From Bacillota bacterium (lineage in GTDB: Bacteria; Bacillota; Clostridia; Clostridiales; Clostridiaceae), in the NCBI GenBank assembly GCA_023424785.1, contig JAFADP010000006.1:1-29435 (forward strand): 29,435 nt of DNA. The letters are read 5' to 3'. Position 1 is the first letter of the stretch; every line of letters begins with the position of its first letter. A program made the translations under genes and the position numbers. The notes below the pieces were generated by a model. The model ran no database searches, was not told the origin of the DNA, and saw only the letters and a program-made list of their open reading frames with translations. Positions 23,162-29,435 of the stretch are shown here, one piece after another.

Positions 23162-23413
23162 TTAATAGTTTTCATAACTTTCCCATATTTTGCTGCTTTC
23201 TGCTTTGTTTGCATTTCTATAGTATTTTACAAGTCCATTTTCTGCTACATTTATGTTGTTATCACAATATAAAACTTTCCATTCAACACTATTAATATCA
23301 TCAACATCTCTATTATCCCAACTTAAAAAAGGTAGTTCACCATCATCTCTAGAACATAGGTATAATTCACAATAAGTAATCAAATCATCACACTGAACAT
23401 CTTTACATTCCAT
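23162..23413 (-). CDS. small cysteine-containing hypothetical protein
   Basis: An 83-residue acidic protein I do not recognise. It begins MECKDVQCDDLITYCELYLC, with cysteines at residues 3, 8, 15 and 20 and another in LYCDNN. The remainder is polar with several tryptophans and tyrosines. The cysteine spacing is not a standard zinc or iron-sulfur motif. No signal peptide or membrane helix is present. A GAGGAGG ribosome site 7 bases before the ATG and a terminator after the stop make it a credible monocistronic gene. Confidence 0.75.
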   Translation of the reverse strand: MECKDVQCDDLITYCELYLCSRDDGELPFLSWDNRDVDDINSVEWKVLYCDNNINVAENGLVKYYRNANKAESSKIWESYENY

Positions 23414-23468
23414 ACTTATACCTCCTCTATATAGCTTACTATATTATATGCCTACTATTGTCTATATA

Positions 23469-23515
23469 TAATTAAATATATGTAATATTTATTTAACATA
23501 AAATATATTTAATTA
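23469..23515. repeat. 13-bp perfect inverted repeat between divergent genes
   Basis: TAATTAAATATAT (23469-23481) and ATATATTTAATTA (23503-23515) are perfect complements separated by 21 bases, between the divergently transcribed small hypothetical gene and the helicase gene. All-A/T arms reduce its weight, but length and position make a shared operator conceivable. Confidence 0.4.
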
Positions 23516-23574
23516 TGTTTTTTTATATTATTAATGTTATACTATTAAAAGACTAAATACATAAGGAGAATTTT

Positions 23575-24792
23575 ATGAATAAAAGTTTTGAAGCATTACA
23601 TTTAAATTCAAATATAATTAATGGATTAAAAAAACAGGGAATAACTGAACCAACAACTATTCAAAGTTCATGCATTATTCCAGCTATAGAAAATAAAGAT
23701 ATAATAGGTGAATCATATACTGGTAGTGGTAAAACTCTTGCTTATTTATTACCACTTTTTGAAAAGATAGATACATCAAAAAGAGAAATGCAAGCATTAG
23801 TTTTAGCTCCTACTCATGAACTTGCACTTCAAATTGAAAATCAAATTAAGCTTTTAGCTAAGAATTCTGAAGTTCCAGTAACTTCATTAAGCATTATTGG
23901 AGATGTTAATATAAACAATCAAATAAAAAAACTAAAAGAAGTAAAACCTCATATAATTGTAGGCTCTACTGGAAGAATTCTTGACTTAATTAATAAAAAG
24001 AAAATTACAGCTCATACAATTAAGACTATTGTTATTGATGAATGTGATAACTTATTAGATCCAAAGAAAATTGATTTAACTAAAAAAGTTATAAAAACTA
24101 CTATGAGAGATCGTCAACTTATGGCATTTTCAGCTTCTATAAAAGAAGATATTTTAGCTTGTACAAAAGAATTAATGAAAGATCCTGTAATAATTAAATC
24201 TGATGAAAAACCTCAATTAAATCCAAATATTGATCACCTATTCTTTGTTTGTGAAAAGCGTGATAAATTTGAAACTTTAAGAAAGATTATTGTTGCAACT
24301 AACCCTCAAAAAGCTATAGTTTTTGTTAATAATAGTGATGATATCGATATGACTACAATAAAACTAAACTATCACTCTAAGGATTGCTTTGCTATGAGCA
24401 GCCATATTTCTAAAGAAGACAGAAAACTTGCTATAGATAGCTTTAGAAATGGAAAAATTAAAATATTAGTTTCTTCTGATTTAACTGCAAGAGGATTAGA
24501 TGTTGAAGATGTAACTCATATATTCCACTTAGACTTACCTTTAAAATTTAATGAATATTTACATAGAGCAGGAAGATCTGCAAGAGGAAATAAGTCTGGT
24601 ACTTCAATTTGTATAGCAACACCTAAAGAATTAAACATAATAAAAAAATATGAAAAAGAATTTAATGTTAAATTTAAAGAAAAAAGAGTTTATGGTGGTA
24701 AAATAGAAGATAATATTTCTATAAAGCAATCTAAGCCAAAGAATAAAAAAACAACTTATAATAAAAGTGGAAAATCAAGATTTCATAAATAA
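23575..24792 (+). CDS. DEAD-box family RNA helicase with DECD motif II
   Basis: A 405-residue ATP-dependent RNA helicase with two RecA-like domains. Motifs in order: Q motif GITEPTTIQ (22-30), motif I SYTGSGKT (47-54), Ia APTHELA (78-84), Ib GSTGR (130-134), II DECD (155-158), III SAS (186-188), V TARGLDV (304-310) and VI HRAGRSAR (330-337). Three differ from the bacterial standard: DECD for DEAD, SAS for SAT, and HRAGRSAR for HRxGRTxR. A short basic tail (about 370-405) replaces the long RNA-binding extensions of CshA/DeaD types. AAGGAG precedes the ATG. It is likely to work in RNA remodelling, ribosome assembly or cold adaptation, but which is not shown. Confidence 0.95.
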   Translation: MNKSFEALHLNSNIINGLKKQGITEPTTIQSSCIIPAIENKDIIGESYTGSGKTLAYLLPLFEKIDTSKREMQALVLAPTHELALQIENQIKLLAKNSEVPVTSLSIIGDVNINNQIKKLKEVKPHIIVGSTGRILDLINKKKITAHTIKTIVIDECDNLLDPKKIDLTKKVIKTTMRDRQLMAFSASIKEDILACTKELMKDPVIIKSDEKPQLNPNIDHLFFVCEKRDKFETLRKIIVATNPQKAIVFVNNSDDIDMTTIKLNYHSKDCFAMSSHISKEDRKLAIDSFRNGKIKILVSSDLTARGLDVEDVTHIFHLDLPLKFNEYLHRAGRSARGNKSGTSICIATPKELNIIKKYEKEFNVKFKEKRVYGGKIEDNISIKQSKPKNKKTTYNKSGKSRFHK

Positions 24793-24799
24793 TACTAAA

Positions 24800-24845
24800 A
24801 ATGCTGGATAAAATATTGGGTTTCCCAATTATCTTATCCAGCATT
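24800..24845. terminator. bidirectional double hairpin terminator
   Basis: Outer stem AATGCTGGATAA/TTATCCAGCATT (24800-24811, 24834-24845) encloses an inner hairpin ATTGGG-TTT-CCCAAT. It separates the ends of the helicase (plus) and membrane-protein (minus) genes. U-tracts on both sides are only moderate. Confidence 0.7.
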
Positions 24846-24863
24846 ATATACTTTCTTATACCT

Positions 24864-25370
24864 TTAGAAATATATATTGTTTTTTTGTTTTATAGCTATT
24901 TGACCTAATACATTCTTCTCAGTTTTTTTCTTTTCTTTTGTTTCCTTACTTTCATCTACAGTAATAACTAATTGTGCTAATACTTCTTCTTCATCTTCCT
25001 TTGAAACAAAATCTACAATAGTTGTTCCTTTAGCTAAAGGTTTAACTAAAATTTTATCATCTTCTATTATTGAGCTTGCAACACTATCATCACTTATATC
25101 TGTAGTTATTTCCCACTCTTCAATATTATTTAACTCAAACTCAATTTCTTTTTCTTCATTATCTTTTAAAGTTATTGAATTTACATCCATAGTCATACTT
25201 GGCTCACTAGGATCCTTTATGCTATTATCTTCAATAGCACTTGATAATAACCCACCATTTATAATCCCCTCAAATAATACTTCTGTAAAACCAATAACAA
25301 GACAAACTCCTATAATTATTAAAGACCCAACCTTAAACACTTTTAAAATACCCTTTTTCTCCAGCTTCAT
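24864..25370 (-). CDS. single-pass membrane protein with Ig-like extracellular region, hypothetical
   Basis: A 168-residue protein not assignable to a named family. A basic N-terminus and one membrane helix (about 13-33) are followed by an acidic extracytoplasmic domain. That domain (about 58-140) reads as beta-strands: PSMTMDVNSITLKDNEEKEI, EWEITTDISDDSVASSII, KILVKPLAKGTTIVDFVS and LAQLVITVDE. This is the order of bacterial Ig-like (Big2-type) folds. The C-terminal tail (about 141-168) is lysine-rich. GGAGGAAACA before the ATG is a strong ribosome site. It is a single gene, convergent with the helicase. Confidence 0.75.
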   Translation of the reverse strand: MKLEKKGILKVFKVGSLIIIGVCLVIGFTEVLFEGIINGGLLSSAIEDNSIKDPSEPSMTMDVNSITLKDNEEKEIEFELNNIEEWEITTDISDDSVASSIIEDDKILVKPLAKGTTIVDFVSKEDEEEVLAQLVITVDESKETKEKKKTEKNVLGQIAIKQKNNIYF

Positions 25371-25573
25371 TGTTTCCTCCTGTTATTTAAATCTATTATA
25401 GTTAATAAAACTTTTCTACCTATTATATCACTTTAAGTTATTAAATTCCAATAATTTTTTATTAAGATTTTCTTATTTTATTTTTTGAAAACGTATCTTG
25501 CTATATACATTTCTTCAATTAAATTATATTATAAACATATCATATATAATAATGTACAAGAGAGGATATTTAA

Positions 25574-25951
25574 ATGATGGAAAAAAGCTTAGTATTAATT
25601 AAACCAGACGCTGTAGAAAGAAACCTTATAGGACAAATACTTAGTATTTATGAAGAAAATGACTTAAAAATAACAGATATGAAGATGGTTTTAGCAGATA
25701 ATGAAATTGCAGAAGAACACTATGCAGAACATAAGGGTCAACCTTACTTTGAAAAGTTAATGAATTGTGTTACATGTAGCCCACTTATAGCTTTAGTTTT
25801 AGAAGGGGAAAATGCTATTTCAAGAATAAGAGATTTACATAAGAATGTTATTAGACCAAAGTATGCACTAGATGGAACTTTAAATTCAGTTCATGCCTCT
25901 GATAGTGAATACAATGCTGAAAGAGAAATTAATATATGGTTTAAGAAGTAA
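25574..25951 (+). CDS. ndk: nucleoside diphosphate kinase, shortened form
   Basis: Ndk transfers the ATP gamma-phosphate to nucleoside diphosphates through a phosphohistidine. At 125 residues it is shorter than the usual 135-150. The start MEKSLVLIKPDAVERNLIG (2-20, Lys10), HYAEHKGQPYF (49-59, Tyr50), SPLIALVLEGENAI (69-82), Arg86, and NSVHASDS with the active-site His107 (104-111) are conserved. However, the stretch IRDLHKNVIRPKYALDG lacks about nine residues, including the GATNP element that normally holds a nucleotide-binding threonine. Arg94 and Asn104 remain. It could be a functional variant or have altered activity. AGAGGA precedes two consecutive ATG codons; the first is used here. A strong bidirectional terminator follows. 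Confidence 0.92.
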   Translation: MMEKSLVLIKPDAVERNLIGQILSIYEENDLKITDMKMVLADNEIAEEHYAEHKGQPYFEKLMNCVTCSPLIALVLEGENAISRIRDLHKNVIRPKYALDGTLNSVHASDSEYNAEREINIWFKK

Positions 25952-25965
25952 ATATATTTTTAGTT

Positions 25966-26002
25966 AAAAAGTGGTGTTACAAATTATGCAACACCACTTT
26001 TT
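25966..26002. terminator. bidirectional terminator between ndk and the ABC operon
   Basis: A perfect 13-bp stem AAAAAGTGGTGTT/AACACCACTTTTT (25966-25978, 25990-26002) with an 11-base loop and A/T tracts on both sides. It serves ndk on plus and the permease gene ending at 26004 on minus. Confidence 0.92.
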
Positions 26003-26003
26003 A

Positions 26004-26801
26004 TTATAAAGGTAAATCTCTCTTTTTAAAAATTTCTATACCTAATATAAATAAAATTATAGCTATAATAGCTAGTGTAATATTGTACGCTCCAACCTCT
26101 GCCCCTTCAATAATCTTATTTAATGGTAATAAAGAATAAACTGTGAAATACTTTAAGTTTTCTAATTTATCTCCCATATTTGAAAGCATATTAATAAGGA
26201 AAAATAATATTGGAAGTCCTGCTCCAACAGCATAATAATATTTTGATTCATTAAATACACAAGCTGATAAAAATGCTATTCCTAATATAACTAATTGAAG
26301 TAATAGGGTAGTAAAATTTAATAATATATATTTTTTAATATCTAATTCTCCACTAAACATTAATTCACAACAGAAGATACCTATTGTAGTCATAATGACC
26401 ATCAATAATATAACTCCTAATACTATAGATAAACATTGAGTTAATATTATTTTTCTTCTTGAATTTTTAGTTGATAAAAGATTTGCCATTGATCCACTAT
26501 CTATATACTTCATTATAGTACTATTAGTAATTATAATAATAAAAATCATTGGAAAGAGTAACATTAAAAATCCATATAAATATACCTTCATAAATTCTAT
26601 AAGACTTGTGGCTATTCCTGTCATACCAAATGCAGACATAACCTGTGGCATTGCATTTTGATAATCATTTAAAATATCCATAAATGATGGATCATACATG
26701 TATACTATAACTGAAGTATACATTGATAAAACCATAATAAAAATAAGTAATGGCTTTAAGATTTGTTTCATATTTCTTATAAAAAGTGGTTTTGATATCA
26801 T
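26004..26801 (-). CDS. ABC-2 type transporter permease
   Basis: A 265-residue membrane protein with about six transmembrane helices (roughly at residues 15-33, 72-91, 117-138, 160-180, 190-208, 240-258). It has the ABC-2 exporter topology and a cytoplasmic loop rich in K/R (STKNSRRK, about 109-116). Its start is 2 bases after the stop of the ATPase gene, so the two form one transporter. Substrate is not evident; ABC-2 pairs of this size often export peptides, antibiotics or lipids. It is the last gene of the LytTR-headed operon. Confidence 0.93.
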   Translation of the reverse strand: MISKPLFIRNMKQILKPLLIFIMVLSMYTSVIVYMYDPSFMDILNDYQNAMPQVMSAFGMTGIATSLIEFMKVYLYGFLMLLFPMIFIIIITNSTIMKYIDSGSMANLLSTKNSRRKIILTQCLSIVLGVILLMVIMTTIGIFCCELMFSGELDIKKYILLNFTTLLLQLVILGIAFLSACVFNESKYYYAVGAGLPILFFLINMLSNMGDKLENLKYFTVYSLLPLNKIIEGAEVGAYNITLAIIAIILFILGIEIFKKRDLPL

Positions 26802-26803
26802 AA

Positions 26804-27697
26804 CTACTTTTCCCCCTTTCCATAATAATGTAAAAATATTTCCTCTAATGATTGAGTTCTTATATTCATATCACTTATTTTATATTGTGAAATTTTATTT
26901 AAAAACTCATTTATATCCCCTTTTACTTCTATTGAAACATTTAATCCATCAATTTCTTTAATATTAAAATTATCTTTCTTTATTTTCTCAACATCATTAT
27001 CGTTTAAAAGTGAAATTATATAAATTTTACTCTTTTTCTTTGAAAGAGTATCCATATCTTCAATTGCAACAATTTTTCCTTCACGAATAATTGCTGTTCT
27101 ATCACATGTTCTTTCAATTTCTTCAAATATATGCGATGACATAAATATGGTTGTACCTTTTTTCTTTTCTTCTAGAATTAAATCAATAAATTTATTTTGC
27201 ATTAGGGGATCTAGTCCACTAGTAGGTTCATCTAATATTACTACTTCAGGATTAGACATAAATGCTGAAATAATACCTATCTTTTGTTTCATTCCCTTAG
27301 ACATTTTCTTTACTTTACCTTTAGGGTCTAGTTCAAACCTTTCAATTAATTCATTCATTCTACTTCTATCTTTAAGTCCCTTCATATCTGCTATAAAGTT
27401 TAGAAGTTTTATTCCAGTTAAGTCATCAAAAAAAGCTATTTCTCCTGCTAAATATCCTAACTTTTCTTGAATTTTTTCTGCTTCCTTAAAGCAATCCATA
27501 CCTAGTATTTCACAACTTCCACTATCTGCTTTAATAAAACCCATTAAATTACGAATAGTAGTTGTTTTACCAGCTCCATTGGGACCTAAAAATCCAAATA
27601 CTTCACCTTTATTAACACATATATTAACATTAAATATTCCTTTTCCATTACCATAATCTTTAGTTAAATTATTAATCTTAATTATGTTCATTTTCAT
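26804..27697 (-). CDS. ABC transporter ATPase (BcrA/CcmA-like exporter class)
   Basis: A 297-residue ABC ATPase of the exporter class that pairs with ABC-2 permeases. Walker A is GPNGAGKTTT (38-47), the degenerate signature MSKGMKQK (132-139) is common in BcrA-type subunits, and Walker B is VVILDEPTSGLDP (152-164); the H-loop is in MSSHIFEE. An additional C-terminal domain of about 80 residues follows. The start overlaps the DUF3021 gene by 20 bases. The ATG used here has GGGGG 5 bases upstream; a second ATG two codons on has 9-base spacing and could be the true start. The stop is 2 bases before the permease start, indicating coupled translation. Confidence 0.95.
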   Translation of the reverse strand: MKMNIIKINNLTKDYGNGKGIFNVNICVNKGEVFGFLGPNGAGKTTTIRNLMGFIKADSGSCEILGMDCFKEAEKIQEKLGYLAGEIAFFDDLTGIKLLNFIADMKGLKDRSRMNELIERFELDPKGKVKKMSKGMKQKIGIISAFMSNPEVVILDEPTSGLDPLMQNKFIDLILEEKKKGTTIFMSSHIFEEIERTCDRTAIIREGKIVAIEDMDTLSKKKSKIYIISLLNDNDVEKIKKDNFNIKEIDGLNVSIEVKGDINEFLNKISQYKISDMNIRTQSLEEIFLHYYGKGEK

Positions 27698-28154
27698 CTT
27701 TCCCCCTTGAGTAATTCTCCTTATATTTTGAAAGCATATTATTTAATTCTTCACTTTCATCTTTATAAAATACCTGAATTGCTCCCCATACCATAACATA
27801 GTATATAAGCATTACAATAATAAATACAATACTTATCCATTTAGGTAATCCATTATACCAGTTGAACAAACTTCCTGTTATTATAGTTATAATTATAGGT
27901 CCTATATTCCATAATACTGATCTTATTATATACTCTTTTTTTGAATACATCCTCTCCTTAATAAATAGCATTTTTTGAAACCAAGAAACTATATAGGCCA
28001 TTACAAATATTTGAAATATAGTCACATAAGATATGCTCTTTATTCCATATAAAAATAACTCAAATCCTAATACAGCTATCATTGACATAGAATGTACACA
28101 AGCAAAAAATTCAACATCCATTTCAGACCTTATAGCTTTTTTAAACCTCTTCAT
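27678..28154 (-). CDS. DUF3021 family membrane protein
   Basis: A 158-residue protein with four predicted membrane helices (about 17-36, 42-60, 80-98, 105-125) between a basic N-terminus and a charged C-terminal tail (KDESEELNNMLSKYKENYSRGKDENEHN is split-charged). DUF3021 proteins are characteristically encoded immediately after a LytTR regulator. In LytTR regulatory systems described in streptococci, the membrane partner antagonises the LytTR activator. This gene shares one base with the LytTR stop (TAATG), so it is translationally coupled, and it fits that inhibitor role by analogy. Experimental function here is unknown. Confidence 0.85.
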   Translation of the reverse strand: MKRFKKAIRSEMDVEFFACVHSMSMIAVLGFELFLYGIKSISYVTIFQIFVMAYIVSWFQKMLFIKERMYSKKEYIIRSVLWNIGPIIITIITGSLFNWYNGLPKWISIVFIIVMLIYYVMVWGAIQVFYKDESEELNNMLSKYKENYSRGKDENEHN

Positions 28155-28597
28155 TACTCATATACCTCCTTTAAATATGCTCTTAATATTTTTGCATAAT
28201 GTCTTGATATAATAACATTTTCACCATTATCTAAGGTAGCTATTATTCTATTTCCCATAGAACTTTTAAATTTTTCTACATAGTTTATATTTAAAATCAT
28301 AGATTTACTACATCTAAAAAATCCTTGCCCTCCGAGGAATTCTTCTAATTTTTCAAGACTATAGGATATACTATAAATTTTATCTTTTGTATAAGCAAAT
28401 GTTTTACTATCTACATATTCTATATAATAAATTTCACTTGGCTTTAAGAAATATTTTTCTCCCTCCATAATTCCAAGAATTTTATTATATCTAGATTCTA
28501 ATAGTGACTTTATTTCTAAAACCTCACTATTAACTTCCTTACATCGAATTATTATTTCATTCTCATTTTCTTCTTTAGAATCAATCCGAACCTTCAT
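28154..28597 (-). CDS. LytTR family transcriptional regulator without receiver domain
   Basis: A 147-residue DNA-binding protein. An N-terminal segment of about 45 residues precedes the LytTR domain (about 46-147), with YFLKPSEIYYIEYVDSKTFAYT (49-70), the SLEKLEEFLGGQGFFRCSKSMILN region and VEKFKSSMGNRIIATLDNGE. No response-regulator receiver domain and no adjacent histidine kinase exist, so it is not a normal two-component regulator. It heads the operon LytTR-DUF3021-ABC ATPase-permease and probably controls it, with the membrane protein as partner. GGGGG before the ATG is about 9 bases away. Confidence 0.92.
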   Translation of the reverse strand: MKVRIDSKEENENEIIIRCKEVNSEVLEIKSLLESRYNKILGIMEGEKYFLKPSEIYYIEYVDSKTFAYTKDKIYSISYSLEKLEEFLGGQGFFRCSKSMILNINYVEKFKSSMGNRIIATLDNGENVIISRHYAKILRAYLKEVYE

Positions 28598-28737
28598 ATA
28601 GCAAATCCCCCATATACTTCTAAAACATATTGTTAATATAACTCTACTTTAATAATTAATACTTTTCAATAAGGTTTATATTATGAGGTCTTTTTTCATA
28701 GCTAACATGCACCTAATATTCCCTCTAGATTATAGAC

Positions 28738-28778
28738 AAAATAAAAAACTCAAGGCATTATATAACCTTGAGCTTTTT
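28738..28778 (-). terminator. terminator of the HD-domain gene
   Basis: CTCAAGG/CCTTGAG (28749-28755, 28766-28772) extended by AAAAA/TTTTT across one bulged base. The minus strand ends TTTTTTATTTTG. It starts 3 bases past the stop at 28782. Confidence 0.88.
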
Positions 28779-28781
28779 AAC

Positions 28782-29435
28782 CTATAGTTCTCCAAATATA
28801 TCTTCGAACTTTTTATCTTTATCACTATAAAATTCTATTTCTTTATTAAACTTCTCTAAGAGATTAAAATAAATATTTTTTCCTCCCTCAAATTCATTAG
28901 CAATAAACTCTCTTATAGATGAAAATTTAGTTTCTTCTTTTATTTCGTTTCTTAACCTAATATAAAAATCCATACCTTTAAATAAAGTTACTACAGATTG
29001 TTCTTCATTTCCTTCTATTACTTTCTGTAGATAATTTTCAAAATAGCAACTATAAAATATATTAATAAGAGCATTTAATTTTTTCTTTTCTATTGATATA
29101 ACCTCTTCTCCATAACATTTTTTTAGGTTATATTTTTTAATTTCTCTATATTCATCATTTGAATGTACTAATGCTTTTAATATTTTCTTTTTAGCTCTTG
29201 TATATCTTTCAACTCTTTTAATGTCTTCTTTTTTTAAATTATCTATTCTTAATATATCTATATTATCATCTAAGTCTGCTAATTTTATATAACATGCTGT
29301 TTTATTTTTAATGATTCTATTTATATATTTGTTATAAGTTTCATTTTCTTTTTTTGTTAATATATTTAATATTTCTAATACTTCTTCAGAGAATCCATTA
29401 CTTCTTAAATAGTCTAAAGTAATATGTGTATCTTT
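28782..29435 (-). CDS. HD-domain (RelA/SpoT-like phosphohydrolase) protein, 5' end beyond window
   Basis: The minus-strand frame is open from the right edge to a stop at 28782 (217 visible residues). The visible protein starts KDTHITLDYLRSNGFSEEVL and continues to LTKKENETYNKYINRIIKN and ACYIKLADLDDNIDILRI. These match the second half of the HD hydrolase domain of RelA/SpoT-type and small alarmone hydrolase-like proteins: the EDT...ITL...LGFS...LTK...Y...KxADLxDN pattern. The HD metal-ligand motif itself would be upstream, out of view. After it comes about 130 residues of charged helical sequence unlike the SpoT synthetase domain. A shorter frame starting at an internal ATG (28973) is not the gene start. 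(p)ppGpp hydrolysis is possible; many such proteins have unknown substrates. Confidence 0.8.
   Translation of the reverse strand, partial: KDTHITLDYLRSNGFSEEVLEILNILTKKENETYNKYINRIIKNKTACYIKLADLDDNIDILRIDNLKKEDIKRVERYTRAKKKILKALVHSNDEYREIKKYNLKKCYGEEVISIEKKKLNALINIFYSCYFENYLQKVIEGNEEQSVVTLFKGMDFYIRLRNEIKEETKFSSIREFIANEFEGGKNIYFNLLEKFNKEIEFYSDKDKKFEDIFGEL

Noticed and set aside
27147..27470. 107-codon plus-strand frame inside the exporter ATPase gene
   Set aside because: It is antisense to conserved ABC motifs; no expression signals.
28782..28973. Stand-alone 63-residue gene starting at the internal ATG
   Set aside because: The same frame stays open without any stop to the right edge and encodes HD-domain motifs, so the ATG is internal.

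Overview
This window is AT-rich, densely packed and typical of a spore-forming anaerobic Firmicute, most likely Clostridium sensu stricto. The support is internal: pyruvate:ferredoxin oxidoreductase, a GerA/SpoVAF-type spore germination protein, strong GGAGG ribosome sites, intrinsic terminators after most genes, and very high A+T in third codon positions. I see no transposase, phage gene, CRISPR array or rRNA. Both ends cut through genes.

Layout. 1-2762 (minus): a secreted C-terminally anchored protein, a MoxR ATPase and a DUF58 protein that runs off the left edge. 2877-4305 (minus): thiM-thiE thiamine salvage from one promoter without a riboswitch. 4429-7992 (minus): a very large secreted GH13 amylase/pullulanase-like enzyme with starch-binding repeats; its promoter overlaps a CcpA cre site. 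8280-9846 (minus): an alpha/beta hydrolase and a DUF3862-like lipoprotein, then a tRNA-Gln(CUG) directly upstream. 10063-11812 (minus): a 51-residue zinc-ribbon protein, a phasin-like coiled coil and a DUF445 membrane protein. 11940-14498 (minus): a polar amino-acid ABC importer (binding lipoprotein, permease, ATPase) preceded by a one-domain GntR regulator with a terminator-bearing leader. 14692-17240 (plus): a SpoVAF-like germination protein and a DAHP synthase. 17279-23413 (minus): L,D-transpeptidase-like protein, gamma carbonic anhydrase, nifJ, a small acidic protein, a VanY-type carboxypeptidase and a small hypothetical protein. 23575-24792 (plus): a DEAD-box-type helicase with a DECD motif. 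24864-25370 (minus): a one-pass membrane protein. 25574-25951 (plus): a shortened ndk. 26004-28597 (minus): a LytTR regulator-DUF3021-ABC transporter operon. 28782-29435 (minus): the C-terminal part of a RelA/SpoT-like HD-domain protein entering from the right edge.

Most of this is ordinary core and accessory metabolism. Several details merit follow-up. The amino-acid transporter/GntR locus has a strong promoter, then a terminator hairpin that also encodes a possible 17-residue leader peptide, then a regulator consisting only of a DNA-binding domain. The nucleoside diphosphate kinase lacks the conserved GATNP segment. The amylase ends in a sortase-like tail without the usual LP of LPxTG. The L,D-transpeptidase-like protein has no visible export signal. 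A tRNA gene lies 27 bases upstream of a lipoprotein gene with almost no room for a separate promoter. I found no convincing wholly new system; the leader/GntR arrangement comes closest to something undescribed.
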